From assembly GCF_009905615.1 (NCBI RefSeq), contig NZ_JAAAKW010000020.1, forward strand, positions 1 through 64,000: a DNA stretch of 64,000 nucleotides, in the 5' to 3' direction. Below the pieces are notes generated by a model. It was not told the DNA's origin and searched no databases. It saw only the letters and a program-made list of their open reading frames with translations. Below are positions 51,492-60,134 of this stretch, piece by piece. A program made the translations under genes and the position numbers. Source of the DNA: Pseudomonas sp. SLFW. GTDB lineage: Bacteria > Pseudomonadota > Gammaproteobacteria > Pseudomonadales > Pseudomonadaceae. Every line of letters starts with the position of its first letter. Positions within the stretch are counted from its first letter, which is position 1.

Positions 51492-52388
51492 ATGAAGCCT
51501 TCTCCACCTCTGAAAGCGTTGCTGTGTTTCGATGCGGCCATGCGATTGAACAGTTTTTCTCTTGCGGCCGACGAGCTGAGCGTCACGCCCGGCGCGGTTG
51601 GCCAGCAGATTCGCAACCTTGAGCAGTGGCTGGGCGTGTCGCTGTTCACCCGGCAGATCCGGCAGGTGCAGCCGACGCCGGACGGCCAGGCGTACTGGGC
51701 GCGCATTCAGCCTGCGTTGGCGCAGATCATCGACGCCAGCCACGCCTTGCGTGATCGCCACAACAACAACGTCTGGCTGAACATGCCGCCGAGCCTGGCC
51801 GCCAAATGGTTCGCCCGGCGCATGGCCGGCTTTCTTGAAAGCCATCCCGGCGTGGCGTTGCACTTGAGTTCGTCGATCAGCCTCACCGATTTCAGCAGCG
51901 AGCGGGTCGATCTGGCGATCCGGCATTTCGACGGGCATGCGCCGGAGCTGGACGTCGAGCTGCTGCATCAGGACGACGCGAGGGTGTATTGCAGCCCGGC
52001 GTACATCGAGCAGGTCGGGTTGCGTCAGCCGGAAGATTTGCGACGGGCGACGCTGCTGCACAACACCTTGCACCCGCATTGGTCGGACTGGTTACAGCGC
52101 TTTGCGGGAATCGGCGACGAGGAGGGCAGGGACATTCCCGGCATACATTTCGATCAGTCATTGATGGCCATCGAAGCGGCGCGGCGGAATCAGGGGGTGG
52201 TCATCACCAGCGAATGGCTGACCCAGGAGGAGGTGGCGAGCGGGGTGTTGGTGGAACCCTTCGCACAGCGCTTGCCGCTGACGAAGGGGTATTACCTGGT
52301 GCAGCCCAAGCATTCGATCCTGCGCCCGACGGTGCAGGCGCTTAAGGCGTGGCTGATCGTACTCGCCAATCAGCCATCGAACGAGTGA
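51492..52388 (+). CDS. LysR family transcriptional regulator (GcvA-like)
   Basis: 298 aa. The N-terminal segment LPPLKALLCFDAAMRLNSFSL-like reads PLKALLCFDAAMRLNSFS and continues AADELSVTPGAVGQQIRNLEQWLG, typical of the GcvA/AmpR branch. Divergent from the EamA transporter gene with a 103-bp gap. It ends 6 bp from the stop codon of the convergent atoE gene. Confidence 0.9.
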   Translation: MKPSPPLKALLCFDAAMRLNSFSLAADELSVTPGAVGQQIRNLEQWLGVSLFTRQIRQVQPTPDGQAYWARIQPALAQIIDASHALRDRHNNNVWLNMPPSLAAKWFARRMAGFLESHPGVALHLSSSISLTDFSSERVDLAIRHFDGHAPELDVELLHQDDARVYCSPAYIEQVGLRQPEDLRRATLLHNTLHPHWSDWLQRFAGIGDEEGRDIPGIHFDQSLMAIEAARRNQGVVITSEWLTQEEVASGVLVEPFAQRLPLTKGYYLVQPKHSILRPTVQALKAWLIVLANQPSNE

Positions 52389-52394
52389 AGCGTC

Positions 52395-53813
52395 TTACGG
52401 CATCAACGGCGGAATGTACGCCAGCGTCGTGCCCAGCGCCCACAGCAGGAACAGCACCAGCGGCGTGTGAACGAGCAATTGCACGAACGAGAAGCCGATC
52501 AGGTCGCGGGCTTTGAGGCCCAGTACACCCAGCAGCGGCAGCATGTAGAACGGGTTGATCAGGTTCGGCAACGCTTCGGCGGCGTTGTAGATCTGCACCG
52601 CCCAGCCCAGGTGGTATTTCAGGTCGTTGGCGACTTGCATCACGTACGGCGCTTCGATGATCCACTTGCCGCCACCGGACGGAATGAAGAAACCGAGGAT
52701 GGCCGAGTACACACCCATCAGCAGCGCGTAGGTGTCGTGGGAGGCGATGCTGGTGAAGAACGTCGAGATGTGGTGCGCGACGGTCTGAGCGTCACCGCCC
52801 TTGACCGTGGTCAGCAGCGCGGCAATCGAACCGTATAGCGGGAACTGAATCAGCACGCCGGTCGTGGTCGGCACGGCGCGGGCCACGGCGTCCAGGAAAC
52901 TGCGCGGACGCCAGTGCAGCAGGGCACCGACCATGATGAACAGGAAGTTGTAGGTGTTCAGGCCGGAAATCGCGGTGATCGCGGGTTTGGTGCTGAATTC
53001 GTTATACAACCAGCCGGACGCCAGCACGACCATCAGAATGATCAGCAGCGGGCTGTATTCCAGCCACTCGCCCGGACGGGTGCGCGGTGGCAGTGGCGGC
53101 ATGCTGAACGCCGGGTCGACACCGCAATCCTTGGCTTCGCGGGCACTGTTCGGGCCGGGCGCGGTGGCGTAGGCGACGATGATCGAGATCACCACCAAGG
53201 CCAGCAACATGACGCCCGACTGCCAGAGGAAGATGGTCTGGGTGAACGGGATCATCCCGGTAATCGCCAGAATCGACGGCGGCAGGCTCGCCGGGTTGGC
53301 TTGCAGTTGCGCGGCGGACGACGACAGGCCCAACGCCCACACGGCGCCGAGACCCAGGTACGCGGCGGCACCGGCGGCGCGGTAGTCCATTTTCAGGTCG
53401 GTACGACGGGCCAGCGCACGCACCAGCAGACCACCGAACACCAGCGACAGGCCCCAGTTCAGCAGGGACGCGACCATGGATATCAGCGCGACCCAGGCCA
53501 CGGCCGAACGACCGTTTTTCGGGATACGGGCCAGACGGTCGATCAGCTTCACCGCCGGTGGCGAGCTGGCGACCACGTAACCGCCGATGACCACGAAGGC
53601 CATTTGCATGGTGAAGGGGATCAGGCTCCAGAAACCGTCGCCGAACGCTTTGGCGGTGTCAGCAGGTTTGGCGCCGATGACCAGCGTGGCCAAGGTGACG
53701 ATGACCACGGCGAGGGCGGCGAACACCCAGGAGTCGGGGAACCAGCGTTCGGCCCACTTGGCGCAGCGCAGGGCAAATCGGGCGGAGCGGCTTTCTTCAA
53801 TATCAGCGGCCAC
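52395..53813 (-). CDS. atoE: Short-chain fatty acid transporter (AtoE)
   Basis: Membrane transporter for acetoacetate/butyrate-type acids. 472 aa, about twelve helices. AtoE-family segments include RWFPDSWVFAALAVVIVTLATL at the N terminus, PFTMQMAFVVIGGYVVASSP and FFIPSGGGKWIIEAPYVM near the end. Downstream of the CoA transferase genes on the same strand with a 270-bp gap holding a REP pair and a hairpin. AATAACAA lies before its ribosome binding site. The start codon at 53813 is likely GTG (reads GTGGCCGCTG). Confidence 0.92.
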   Translation of the reverse strand: MAADIEESRSARFALRCAKWAERWFPDSWVFAALAVVIVTLATLVIGAKPADTAKAFGDGFWSLIPFTMQMAFVVIGGYVVASSPPAVKLIDRLARIPKNGRSAVAWVALISMVASLLNWGLSLVFGGLLVRALARRTDLKMDYRAAGAAAYLGLGAVWALGLSSSAAQLQANPASLPPSILAITGMIPFTQTIFLWQSGVMLLALVVISIIVAYATAPGPNSAREAKDCGVDPAFSMPPLPPRTRPGEWLEYSPLLIILMVVLASGWLYNEFSTKPAITAISGLNTYNFLFIMVGALLHWRPRSFLDAVARAVPTTTGVLIQFPLYGSIAALLTTVKGGDAQTVAHHISTFFTSIASHDTYALLMGVYSAILGFFIPSGGGKWIIEAPYVMQVANDLKYHLGWAVQIYNAAEALPNLINPFYMLPLLGVLGLKARDLIGFSFVQLLVHTPLVLFLLWALGTTLAYIPPLMP

Positions 53814-53832
53814 GTAGGGATACCTCTTGGAG

Positions 53833-53840
53833 TTGTTATT
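53833..53840 (-). promoter_or_regulatory. A-rich Hfq/Crc-type motif before atoE
   Basis: On the minus strand AATAACAA is followed by CTCCAAGAGG and the atoE start; a perfect AAnAAnAA match in the leader. Confidence 0.45.
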
Positions 53841-53910
53841 AAGGGCTATTGAAATAGCTGTTTTTAGGGTTGGCAGTGGTACGAAAAAGATGAAGCTCTA
53901 GATACAGCAA

Positions 53911-53934
53911 AGCCCCTTCGTTGCGGAAGGGGCA
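53911..53934 (-). terminator. Hairpin between the CoA transferase genes and atoE
   Basis: GCCCCTTC pairs with GAAGGGGC around a short loop; on the minus strand it is followed by TTTGCTG, a weak T-run. It may partly terminate the CoA transferase message before atoE. Confidence 0.5.
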
Positions 53935-53969
53935 GAGTGGCATAACGATATGACGACTACTGACTCGTT

Positions 53970-54059
53970 CCTGTAGGAGTGAGCTTGCTCGCGATTGGAC
54001 CGATCAGACACTGCGTGGGTGGCTGAACAATCTATCGCGAGCAAGCTCACTCCTACAGG
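53970..54059. repeat. REP pair (AGCTTGCTCGCGA type)
   Basis: Inverted CTGTAGGAGTGAGCTTGCTC and GAGCAAGCTCACTCCTACAG cores with about 40 bp between, in the gap between atoE and the CoA transferase B gene. Confidence 0.88.
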
Positions 54060-54087
54060 GGACGAGTCGGGCTGAAGCCTGAACTCA

Positions 54088-54744
54088 TCAGAACGTCATT
54101 TCCTTCACGTCATCCGGCACGATCAGCTTGCCGGCGGTCTTGGCGATGATCTCTTCGACCGTCACGCCCGGGGCGGTTTCGCGCAGGATGAACGCGCCGT
54201 TTTCGATCTCCAGATAGGCCAGATCGGTCAGGACTTTCTTGATGCAACCCGCGCCCGTCAGCGGCAGGCTGCAACGGGACAGGAGTTTGGACTCACCGTC
54301 CTTGGACGCGTGGGTCATGGTCACGATGATGTTGTCGGCACCGGCCACCAGGTCCATCGCGCCGCCCATGCCTTTTACCAGCTTGCCGGGGATCATCCAC
54401 GACGCGATGTTGCCGTCGACGTCGACTTCGAACGCGCCCAGCACGGTCAGGTCGACATGGCCGCCACGGATCATGGCGAAGGATTCGGCGGAGTTGAAAA
54501 TCGACGCGCCAAGGCGGGCGGTCACCGTCTGTTTACCGGCGTTGATCATGTCGGCATCGATCGTTTCTTCGGTCGGGAACGCGCCCATGCCCAGCAGGCC
54601 GTTTTCCGATTGCAGCATCACGTCGATGCCGTCAGGGACGTAGTTGGCGACCAGGGTCGGAATGCCGATGCCCAGGTTCACGTAAAAGCCGTCTTGCAGT
54701 TCGCGCGCAACGCGCTGTGCCATTTGTTCGCGGGAGAGTGCCAT
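54088..54744 (-). CDS. atoA: 3-oxoacid CoA-transferase subunit B
   Basis: Small subunit of the succinyl-CoA/acetoacetate CoA-transferase, 218 aa. The catalytic Glu lies in QSENGLLGMG (near residue 46), and the pattern GIGIPTLVANYVPDG precedes it. Also called scoB. 83 bp after the A subunit gene on the same strand. Works with the A subunit to activate acetoacetate or similar acids imported by AtoE. Confidence 0.94.
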   Translation of the reverse strand: MALSREQMAQRVARELQDGFYVNLGIGIPTLVANYVPDGIDVMLQSENGLLGMGAFPTEETIDADMINAGKQTVTARLGASIFNSAESFAMIRGGHVDLTVLGAFEVDVDGNIASWMIPGKLVKGMGGAMDLVAGADNIIVTMTHASKDGESKLLSRCSLPLTGAGCIKKVLTDLAYLEIENGAFILRETAPGVTVEEIIAKTAGKLIVPDDVKEMTF

Positions 54745-54827
54745 GATCGTGGGTCTCTTTTATTCTGTCCGGCGTGTGAAAGCCGACGTTTCCAAAGGGA
54801 TAAGCGTTCGAGGTGCGAAGCGGGAGA

Positions 54828-55529
54828 TCAGGCTTTCCTGATCGTGCGCTGTTCGATGCGTTTCTCGAAGGTGCCCAGGATCACGCGGTCTACATAGATG
54901 CCCGGCGTGTGGATTTCGGTCGGCAGCAGCACGCCCGGCTCGACGATTTCCTCGACCTCGACCACGGTGATTTTTCCGGCGGTGGCGGCGATCGGGTTGA
55001 AATTCTGTGCGGTGTGACGATAGACGACGTTGCCGAAGTGGTCGGCTTTCCAGCCTTTGACGATCGCAAAGTCGCCGGTGATGGCCTCTTCGAGAATCAC
55101 GTTACGGCCGTTGAACTGGCGGGTTTCCTTGCCTTCGGCGACCGGGGTGCCGTAACCGGTGGCGGTATAGAAAGCGGGGATACCGGCACCGCCTGCGCGC
55201 ATTTTTTCAGCGAGGGTGCCTTGGGGCGTGAGTTCGACTTCCAGCTCGCCGTTGAGCAACTGCTCCTCGAACAGTTTGTTCTCACCGACGTAGGACGCGA
55301 TCATTTTGCGGATCTGCCGGTCTTCCAGCAGGATGCCGAGGCCGAAGCCGTCGACGCCGCAGTTGTTCGAGACCACCGTCAGGCCTTTCACGCCCATGCG
55401 CTTGATGTGGGCGATCAGGTTTTCAGGGATACCGCACAGGCCAAAACCGCCCGCCAGTACCGTCATGTTGTCGGTCAGGCCAGCGAGGGCCTCTTCGTAC
55501 GTCGCAACCCGTTTGTCGAGTCCAGCCAT
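54828..55529 (-). CDS. atoD: 3-oxoacid CoA-transferase subunit A
   Basis: Partner subunit, 233 aa. It starts MAGLDKRVATYEEALAGL with the CoA-binding GGFGLCGIPENLI loop near residue 24, and includes YTATGYGTPVAEGKETR. The ATG at 55529 fits the family and has GGGAT upstream; the frame extends further upstream but out of family length. Also called scoA. Divergent from a LysR gene 130 bp away. No thiolase (atoB) or 3-hydroxybutyrate dehydrogenase gene is in the window. Confidence 0.94.
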   Translation of the reverse strand: MAGLDKRVATYEEALAGLTDNMTVLAGGFGLCGIPENLIAHIKRMGVKGLTVVSNNCGVDGFGLGILLEDRQIRKMIASYVGENKLFEEQLLNGELEVELTPQGTLAEKMRAGGAGIPAFYTATGYGTPVAEGKETRQFNGRNVILEEAITGDFAIVKGWKADHFGNVVYRHTAQNFNPIAATAGKITVVEVEEIVEPGVLLPTEIHTPGIYVDRVILGTFEKRIEQRTIRKA

Positions 55530-55659
55530 GGTGATATCCCGCCTGATTTGTAGTTGTGTCTGACAATCATGCTGCCAGAGAGCGTTGTTTGCATCTTCTC
55601 TCTGTCTCAGTGATTTGTTAATTTTGTTTTTTTCATAGATTGATAAGTAATTCAAATAT

Positions 55660-56553
55660 ATGAACGTGAAGCAGCTCCGAGCTTTTCTGGCCGTCGCGCA
55701 GTCCTTGAGTTTTGCGCAAGCAGGGGAGCGCCTGCACCTGTCGCAACCGGCGCTGAGCCTGACGATCAAGGCGCTGGAAGAGGACTTGGGCGGTCAATTG
55801 CTGACCCGCACCACGCGCAATGTCAGCCTGACCCCTGAAGGCGAAACGCTGCTGCCACTGGCCCGGCAGCTGTTGGCGGATTGGGACAACGCCGAAGAAC
55901 TGCTGCGCCAGCGCTTCACCTTGCAGATGGGCAAAGTGTCGATTGCCGCGATGCCGTCGTTCGCGGGGAATTTGCTGCCGATCGCGCTCAAGGTGTTTCG
56001 CGGGCGCTACCCCAGGGTCAACGTCGCGGTGCACGACGTGATCAACGAGCAAGTGTTGGAAATGGTGGATCACCGCCGCGTTGAATTGGGCATCGGCTTC
56101 GAACCCGAGTCCGCCAACAACCTGACCTTCACGCCGTTCTACACCGACCGTTTCGTCGCGGTGGTGCCGATGGATTCGCCCTTGGCGGCGAAAGGGGAGG
56201 TGACGTGGGACGAGCTGCTGCGCCACGACTTCATCACCCTGCAACGGCCCTCCGCCGTGCGGTTGTTGCTTGAGCAGGATCTGCAAACCCAGCACGGCAA
56301 GCTCTCGGTGGCGTTTGAAAGCCATCAGCTGTCCACGGTCGGCCGCATGGTGGCGAACGGGTTGGGGGTCAGCGCCGTGCCCTCGTTGTGTATTCAGCAA
56401 ATGCAGGAGTTGGGCGCCCGCTGCATTGCGCTCGAAGGGCCGCGCATCGAACGGAGGATCGGGTTGATGACCCTCGCCGATCACAAACTGTCAGCCGCGG
56501 CGCAGGCGTTAAGGGATGTGTTGATTGAGTGCGCCCAAACCCCATTACTGTAG
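55660..56553 (+). CDS. LysR family regulator, probable regulator of atoDA(E)
   Basis: 297 aa with a standard LysR DNA-binding domain (MNVKQLRAFLAVAQSLSFAQAG, AALSLTIKALEEDLG-like PALSLTIKALEEDLGG) and effector domain. Divergent from the CoA transferase operon with a 130-bp AT-rich gap, so it most likely senses acetoacetate, butyrate or a CoA ester and activates the genes. Inference from position. Confidence 0.9.
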   Translation: MNVKQLRAFLAVAQSLSFAQAGERLHLSQPALSLTIKALEEDLGGQLLTRTTRNVSLTPEGETLLPLARQLLADWDNAEELLRQRFTLQMGKVSIAAMPSFAGNLLPIALKVFRGRYPRVNVAVHDVINEQVLEMVDHRRVELGIGFEPESANNLTFTPFYTDRFVAVVPMDSPLAAKGEVTWDELLRHDFITLQRPSAVRLLLEQDLQTQHGKLSVAFESHQLSTVGRMVANGLGVSAVPSLCIQQMQELGARCIALEGPRIERRIGLMTLADHKLSAAAQALRDVLIECAQTPLL

Positions 56554-56639
56554 GAGTGAGCTTGCTCGCGATAGCGATATGCCTGCCCCAGATTCGAGAC
56601 CTGACCCTCCGCTATCGCGAGCAAGCTCACTCCTACAGT
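56547..56639. repeat. REP pair (AGCTTGCTCGCGA type)
   Basis: Inverted CTGTAGGAGTGAGCTTGCTC and GAGCAAGCTCACTCCTACAG cores. The left core overlaps the last codons of the LysR gene, so part of the repeat is within coding sequence. Confidence 0.88.
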
Positions 56640-56774
56640 CATAGACCGTATTCATTTAGATGAATGGATGAATGGCAGGGCTTTTCGGCCACTTTCCAAG
56701 AAAAAACCACTGCGACGAGTTGCCGCATCCGGTATCGTTTGGCCATCTGAAACAAAGTGTTTCAGAAAACCTTG

Positions 56775-56782
56775 AATAAGAA
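56775..56782 (+). promoter_or_regulatory. A-rich Hfq/Crc-type motif before the second GntP gene
   Basis: AATAAGAA lies 11 bp before the AAGGGG ribosome binding site that serves the TTG start of the permease gene. Confidence 0.4.
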
Positions 56783-56804
56783 TCGAACGATTAAGGGGTC
56801 ACTC

Positions 56805-58175
56805 TTGGACTTGTCGTCTGCTGCGTGGGTGTTTCATGACACCCGCCTGATCATCTGCTGCCTGATCGCCATTGCCACGATCATCGTGTTGATCAGCGCC
56901 ACCAAACTCCCGCCGTTTCTGTCGATTCTGGTGGGTACTTTCATCGCAGGGATAGGTGCGGGGCTGCCAGCGGAGGCGGTTGCAAAAGCGTTCAGCAAAG
57001 GCGCGGGCGGAATTCTCGGGGAAGCGGGGATCATCATTGCGCTCGGTGCCATGCTTGGCGCGCTGATGGCGGAATCGGGGGCGGCGGATCGCATCGCCTC
57101 GACACTGCTGGGGTTGGGCAAGGGCAAGACGCTGCCATGGGTGATGGCGCTGGTGGCGATGGTCATCGGCCTGCCGCTGTTCTTCGAGGTGGGGTTGGTG
57201 ATGATGGTGCCAATCATCTTCGTGATGGCGCGTCAGTCGAACCTGCCGCTCCTGAAAATCGCGATTCCGGCGTTGGCGGGCATGACCACGCTGCATGCAC
57301 TGATGCCTCCCCATCCGGGGCCGCTGATTGCGGTCAGCGCGTTGCACGCCGATCTGGGCCTGACCATGTTGCTGGGCATCTGCATTGCGATTCCGGCGGT
57401 GATTCTGGCCGGTCCGCTGTACGGCAACTGGCTGTCCAAGCGCCTGCACATTGAGGCGCCGGCTGAATTGGGCGAGCTGTTTTCCGCCAAATCCAACGTG
57501 AACCGCCAGCCAGGCTTTGGTATTTCCCTGCTGATCATCCTGTTGCCGGTGATTCTGATGCTCGGCAGCACGCTGGCCAAAGTGGCGATGGAGCCGGAAA
57601 GCAACGTCGCGCTGACCCTGAAATTCCTCGGCGAACCGCTGGTGGCCTTGGGGATCGCCGTGCTGGCGGCCACGGTTTGCCTCGGCTGGGCCAACGGCAT
57701 TTCCCGCGAACAGGTGGGCGGCACGTTGCGTAAAAGCCTCGCGCCGATTGCCGTGCTGTTGCTGACCATCGGCGCCGGTGGTGGTTTGAAGCAGACCCTG
57801 CTGGACGCCGGTGTCAGCCAGACCATCAGTAAAGTGGCCGAAGGCGCACACATGCCGTACCTGCTGCTGGCCTGGCTGATCGCCGTGGCACTGCGTCAGG
57901 CGACGGGTTCTGCCACCGTGGCGACCACTACGACCGCAGGTATTCTCGCGCCGATGATGGCGGGCCTGGCGCCGATCGAAGCGTCGTTGGTGGCGTTGGT
58001 GATCGGCGCGGGTTCGGTGTTCTTCTGCCACGTCAACGACGCGGGTTTCTGGATGGTCCGCGAGTATTTTGGTTTGCAGCTCAAGCAGACGATCTGGGTG
58101 TGGTCGGTGTTACAGACCATCGTCTCGGTCGTGGGCCTGATCGGCACATCGCTGTTATGGCATTGGTTGGTGTGA
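56805..58175 (+). CDS. Gluconate:H+ symporter (GntP/GntT family)
   Basis: 456-aa permease with about twelve to fourteen hydrophobic segments. Family motifs: ILVGTFIAGIGAGLPAE, GLPLFFEVGLVMMVPIIF and MPPHPGPLIAVSALHADLG, a strong gluconate-permease signature. The start is TTG at 56805, six bases after AAGGGG; a GTG at 56757 has no site. No gluconate kinase (gntK) or gntR regulator is adjacent, unlike the usual Pseudomonas arrangement. Substrate is probably gluconate or a close hydroxy acid. Confidence 0.88.
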   Translation: MDLSSAAWVFHDTRLIICCLIAIATIIVLISATKLPPFLSILVGTFIAGIGAGLPAEAVAKAFSKGAGGILGEAGIIIALGAMLGALMAESGAADRIASTLLGLGKGKTLPWVMALVAMVIGLPLFFEVGLVMMVPIIFVMARQSNLPLLKIAIPALAGMTTLHALMPPHPGPLIAVSALHADLGLTMLLGICIAIPAVILAGPLYGNWLSKRLHIEAPAELGELFSAKSNVNRQPGFGISLLIILLPVILMLGSTLAKVAMEPESNVALTLKFLGEPLVALGIAVLAATVCLGWANGISREQVGGTLRKSLAPIAVLLLTIGAGGGLKQTLLDAGVSQTISKVAEGAHMPYLLLAWLIAVALRQATGSATVATTTTAGILAPMMAGLAPIEASLVALVIGAGSVFFCHVNDAGFWMVREYFGLQLKQTIWVWSVLQTIVSVVGLIGTSLLWHWLV

Positions 58176-58199
58176 TGCCTGCCTGAATTCCACTCAACC

Positions 58200-58241
58200 C
58201 CTGTGGGAGCTGCTGGAGGTTACGACAGCTCCCACAGGGAA
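58200..58241. repeat. Short inverted repeat, REP-derived hairpin
   Basis: CTGTGGGAGCTG and CAGCTCCCACAG pair across 13 bases, 25 bp after the permease stop codon. It looks like a collapsed REP pair and may act as a transcript end. Confidence 0.7.
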
Positions 58242-58383
58242 TGCTGCGTTTCATCAGCATCGCGGTGTTCAGCGTGCAGGCTCTGAAAACCCGATAGCGA
58301 CTATCAAGACGACTGATTTCAGCTGGAATGCCCCGGCGCGTAGCCTTGGCTTCATTCCAGAAACGAGCCGAATGGAGGCTCCG

Positions 58384-58659
58384 ATGAACCGTCTTCTTGC
58401 CCTTGCCCTGTTGTTTTCCGTCGCCGTCGTTTCTGGCTGTGCCGCTGGCAATCATCCCGAACTGCGTCCTTACACCGCTGAAGAAACCCACCAGTTGGCC
58501 CTTGAAGACCTCAACCGTCGCGGCCTCTCCTACGACGATTACCAAGCCCGCAAAGCTCAGTTGATGGCCCAGCCTCAATTGCAGCAAGCCCACGAATTCG
58601 ACAACCGCGGCGAGTTCAACGCCGAGGTCAGCACGGCTTCCAAGGCTCGCCAGGGCTGA
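58384..58659 (+). CDS. Small lipoprotein, unknown function
   Basis: A 91-aa protein with a lipoprotein signal (MNRLLALALLFSVAVVSG then Cys at the lipobox). The mature part is polar with Gln-rich text (LMAQPQLQQAHEF) and likely helical. Good GGAGG site upstream of the ATG at 58384. Stands alone. No function known to me. Confidence 0.75.
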   Translation: MNRLLALALLFSVAVVSGCAAGNHPELRPYTAEETHQLALEDLNRRGLSYDDYQARKAQLMAQPQLQQAHEFDNRGEFNAEVSTASKARQG

Positions 58660-58797
58660 ACGCTGTACGCCAATACAGTTGCTGTGACCTGAGTTTTGCC
58701 AGCTAACTGTACGGACGAAAGTCAGCGTTACTGTCCATGTGTTTCCCGCTTCGCTTTCGCTAGCGTGGCAGGCAGAAAACAACACTGGACCCGTCTC

Positions 58798-59400
58798 ATG
58801 CTGACTCCCGACCTGCTGCTCGCCTTTATCCTGTTCGCCCTTGTTTCATCCATCACACCGGGTCCCAACAACACCATGCTGCTGTCCTCGGGCGTGAACT
58901 TCGGTTTCAACCGCACCATTCCCCACATGCTCGGCATCAGTTGCGGTTTCGCGTTGATGGTGCTGGCGGTCGGCTTCGGTCTGGGGGCGGTGTTCAAGGC
59001 TTATCCCGTGCTCTACACCGTGCTGCGTTACGCGGGCGCGGCGTATCTGTTGTACCTGGCGTACAAGATCGCGACCTCAGGCCCCGCCAACGAAAGCGAT
59101 GCAGGCAAAGGCAAACCGATGAGCTTCCTCGGCGCGGCAGCGTTCCAGTGGGTCAATCCCAAGGCGTGGGTGATGGCGGTCGGCGCGATCAGCACGTACA
59201 CGCCCATGAATGGCTATTTCACGAACGTTGCGGTGATCGCGTTGGTGTTCGGCATCGTCAACCTGCCAGCGGTGGGGATGTGGGCAGGGTTTGGCAGCCT
59301 GTTGCGCAACGTGCTGCGAGATCCGCTGTGGTTGCGGGTGTTCAATGGGGTGATGGCGGCGCTGTTGGTGTTGTCGCTGTATCCGCTGTTGCAGCAGTAA
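58798..59400 (+). CDS. LysE family amino-acid/metabolite exporter
   Basis: 200 aa, about six helices. The LysE/RhtB motif SITPGPNNTMLLSSGVNFGF is near the N terminus, followed by GAAFQWVNPKAWVMAVGAI. The ATG at 58798 fits the family; the in-frame extension to 58696 is not needed. Monocistronic. Confidence 0.9.
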   Translation: MLTPDLLLAFILFALVSSITPGPNNTMLLSSGVNFGFNRTIPHMLGISCGFALMVLAVGFGLGAVFKAYPVLYTVLRYAGAAYLLYLAYKIATSGPANESDAGKGKPMSFLGAAAFQWVNPKAWVMAVGAISTYTPMNGYFTNVAVIALVFGIVNLPAVGMWAGFGSLLRNVLRDPLWLRVFNGVMAALLVLSLYPLLQQ

Positions 59401-59536
59401 CCTGTAGGAGCGCGGCTTGTCCCGCGACCGGCTGCGCAGCAGTCGTCAATTCGGTGAATGCGGTATACCGGGAGACGGCGTGTGCAGCATTCACGACGAC
59501 TCCGTCGCCGGTCGCGGGACAAGCCACGCTCCTACA
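59401..59536. repeat. REP pair (GGCTTGTCCCGCGA type)
   Basis: CTGTAGGAGCGCGGCTTGTC at the left and GGACAAGCCACGCTCCTACA at the right, with a longer internal region including CCGGCTGCGCAGCAGTCG. The same subtype occurs between mmsA and iolD. Confidence 0.85.
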
Positions 59537-59552
59537 TGAGATCCATTGGACT

Positions 59553-60134
59553 TCAAAGCGCCAGCTTCAAATGCCCACCCGCCTCTTTATGCCGCGCGTT
59601 CGTGCGGTGTTGCAGCCCCAGCAGGAAATGATCCAGCCCGTCGTGCAGTCGCTGGGTCAGCAGTTCGTCGAGGTCCCCACCGAGAGCGTTGTCGCCGTAG
59701 CTGATCTGGGTGTCGATGGCGAACACGCCGTGCAGCACTTCCTGGCATTTGAGCGCGGACAGCACCGGCTTCAGCGCGTAATCCACGGCCAGCATGTGCG
59801 CGATGCTGCCACCGGTGGCGATGGGCAGGACGACTTTGCCGTGCAGCGAGCGCTCCGGCAGCAAATCGAGCAGGGTTTTCAACGCGCCGGAAAACGAGGC
59901 CTTGTACACCGGCGTGCCGATCAGCAGGCCGTCGGCCTTGGCCACAGCGTCGATAAAGGCGATGACTTCGGGGCTGTCGAAGCGTGCGTAAAGCAGGTCT
60001 TCGGCATTGAAGTCCTGGACGCGGACAGGCTTCACGCCGACGCCGTGATCGGTCAGCCACTGTGCCGCGTGTTTCAGCACCACGCCCGAGCGTGACCGGG
60101 TCGATGGGCTGCCTGAAATTGAAACGACCAACAT
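59553..60134 (-). CDS. ssuE: NADPH-dependent FMN reductase (SsuE-like)
   Basis: 193 aa. Flavodoxin-like fold with GSPSTRSRSG at the N terminus (FMN phosphate loop) and GTPVYKASFSGALKTLLDLLP, the SsuE hallmark. SsuE normally supplies FMNH2 to sulfonate monooxygenase SsuD. No other ssu gene is adjacent, so it may serve a different monooxygenase or be a dispersed member of the sulfonate regulon. Confidence 0.88.
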   Translation of the reverse strand: MLVVSISGSPSTRSRSGVVLKHAAQWLTDHGVGVKPVRVQDFNAEDLLYARFDSPEVIAFIDAVAKADGLLIGTPVYKASFSGALKTLLDLLPERSLHGKVVLPIATGGSIAHMLAVDYALKPVLSALKCQEVLHGVFAIDTQISYGDNALGGDLDELLTQRLHDGLDHFLLGLQHRTNARHKEAGGHLKLAL

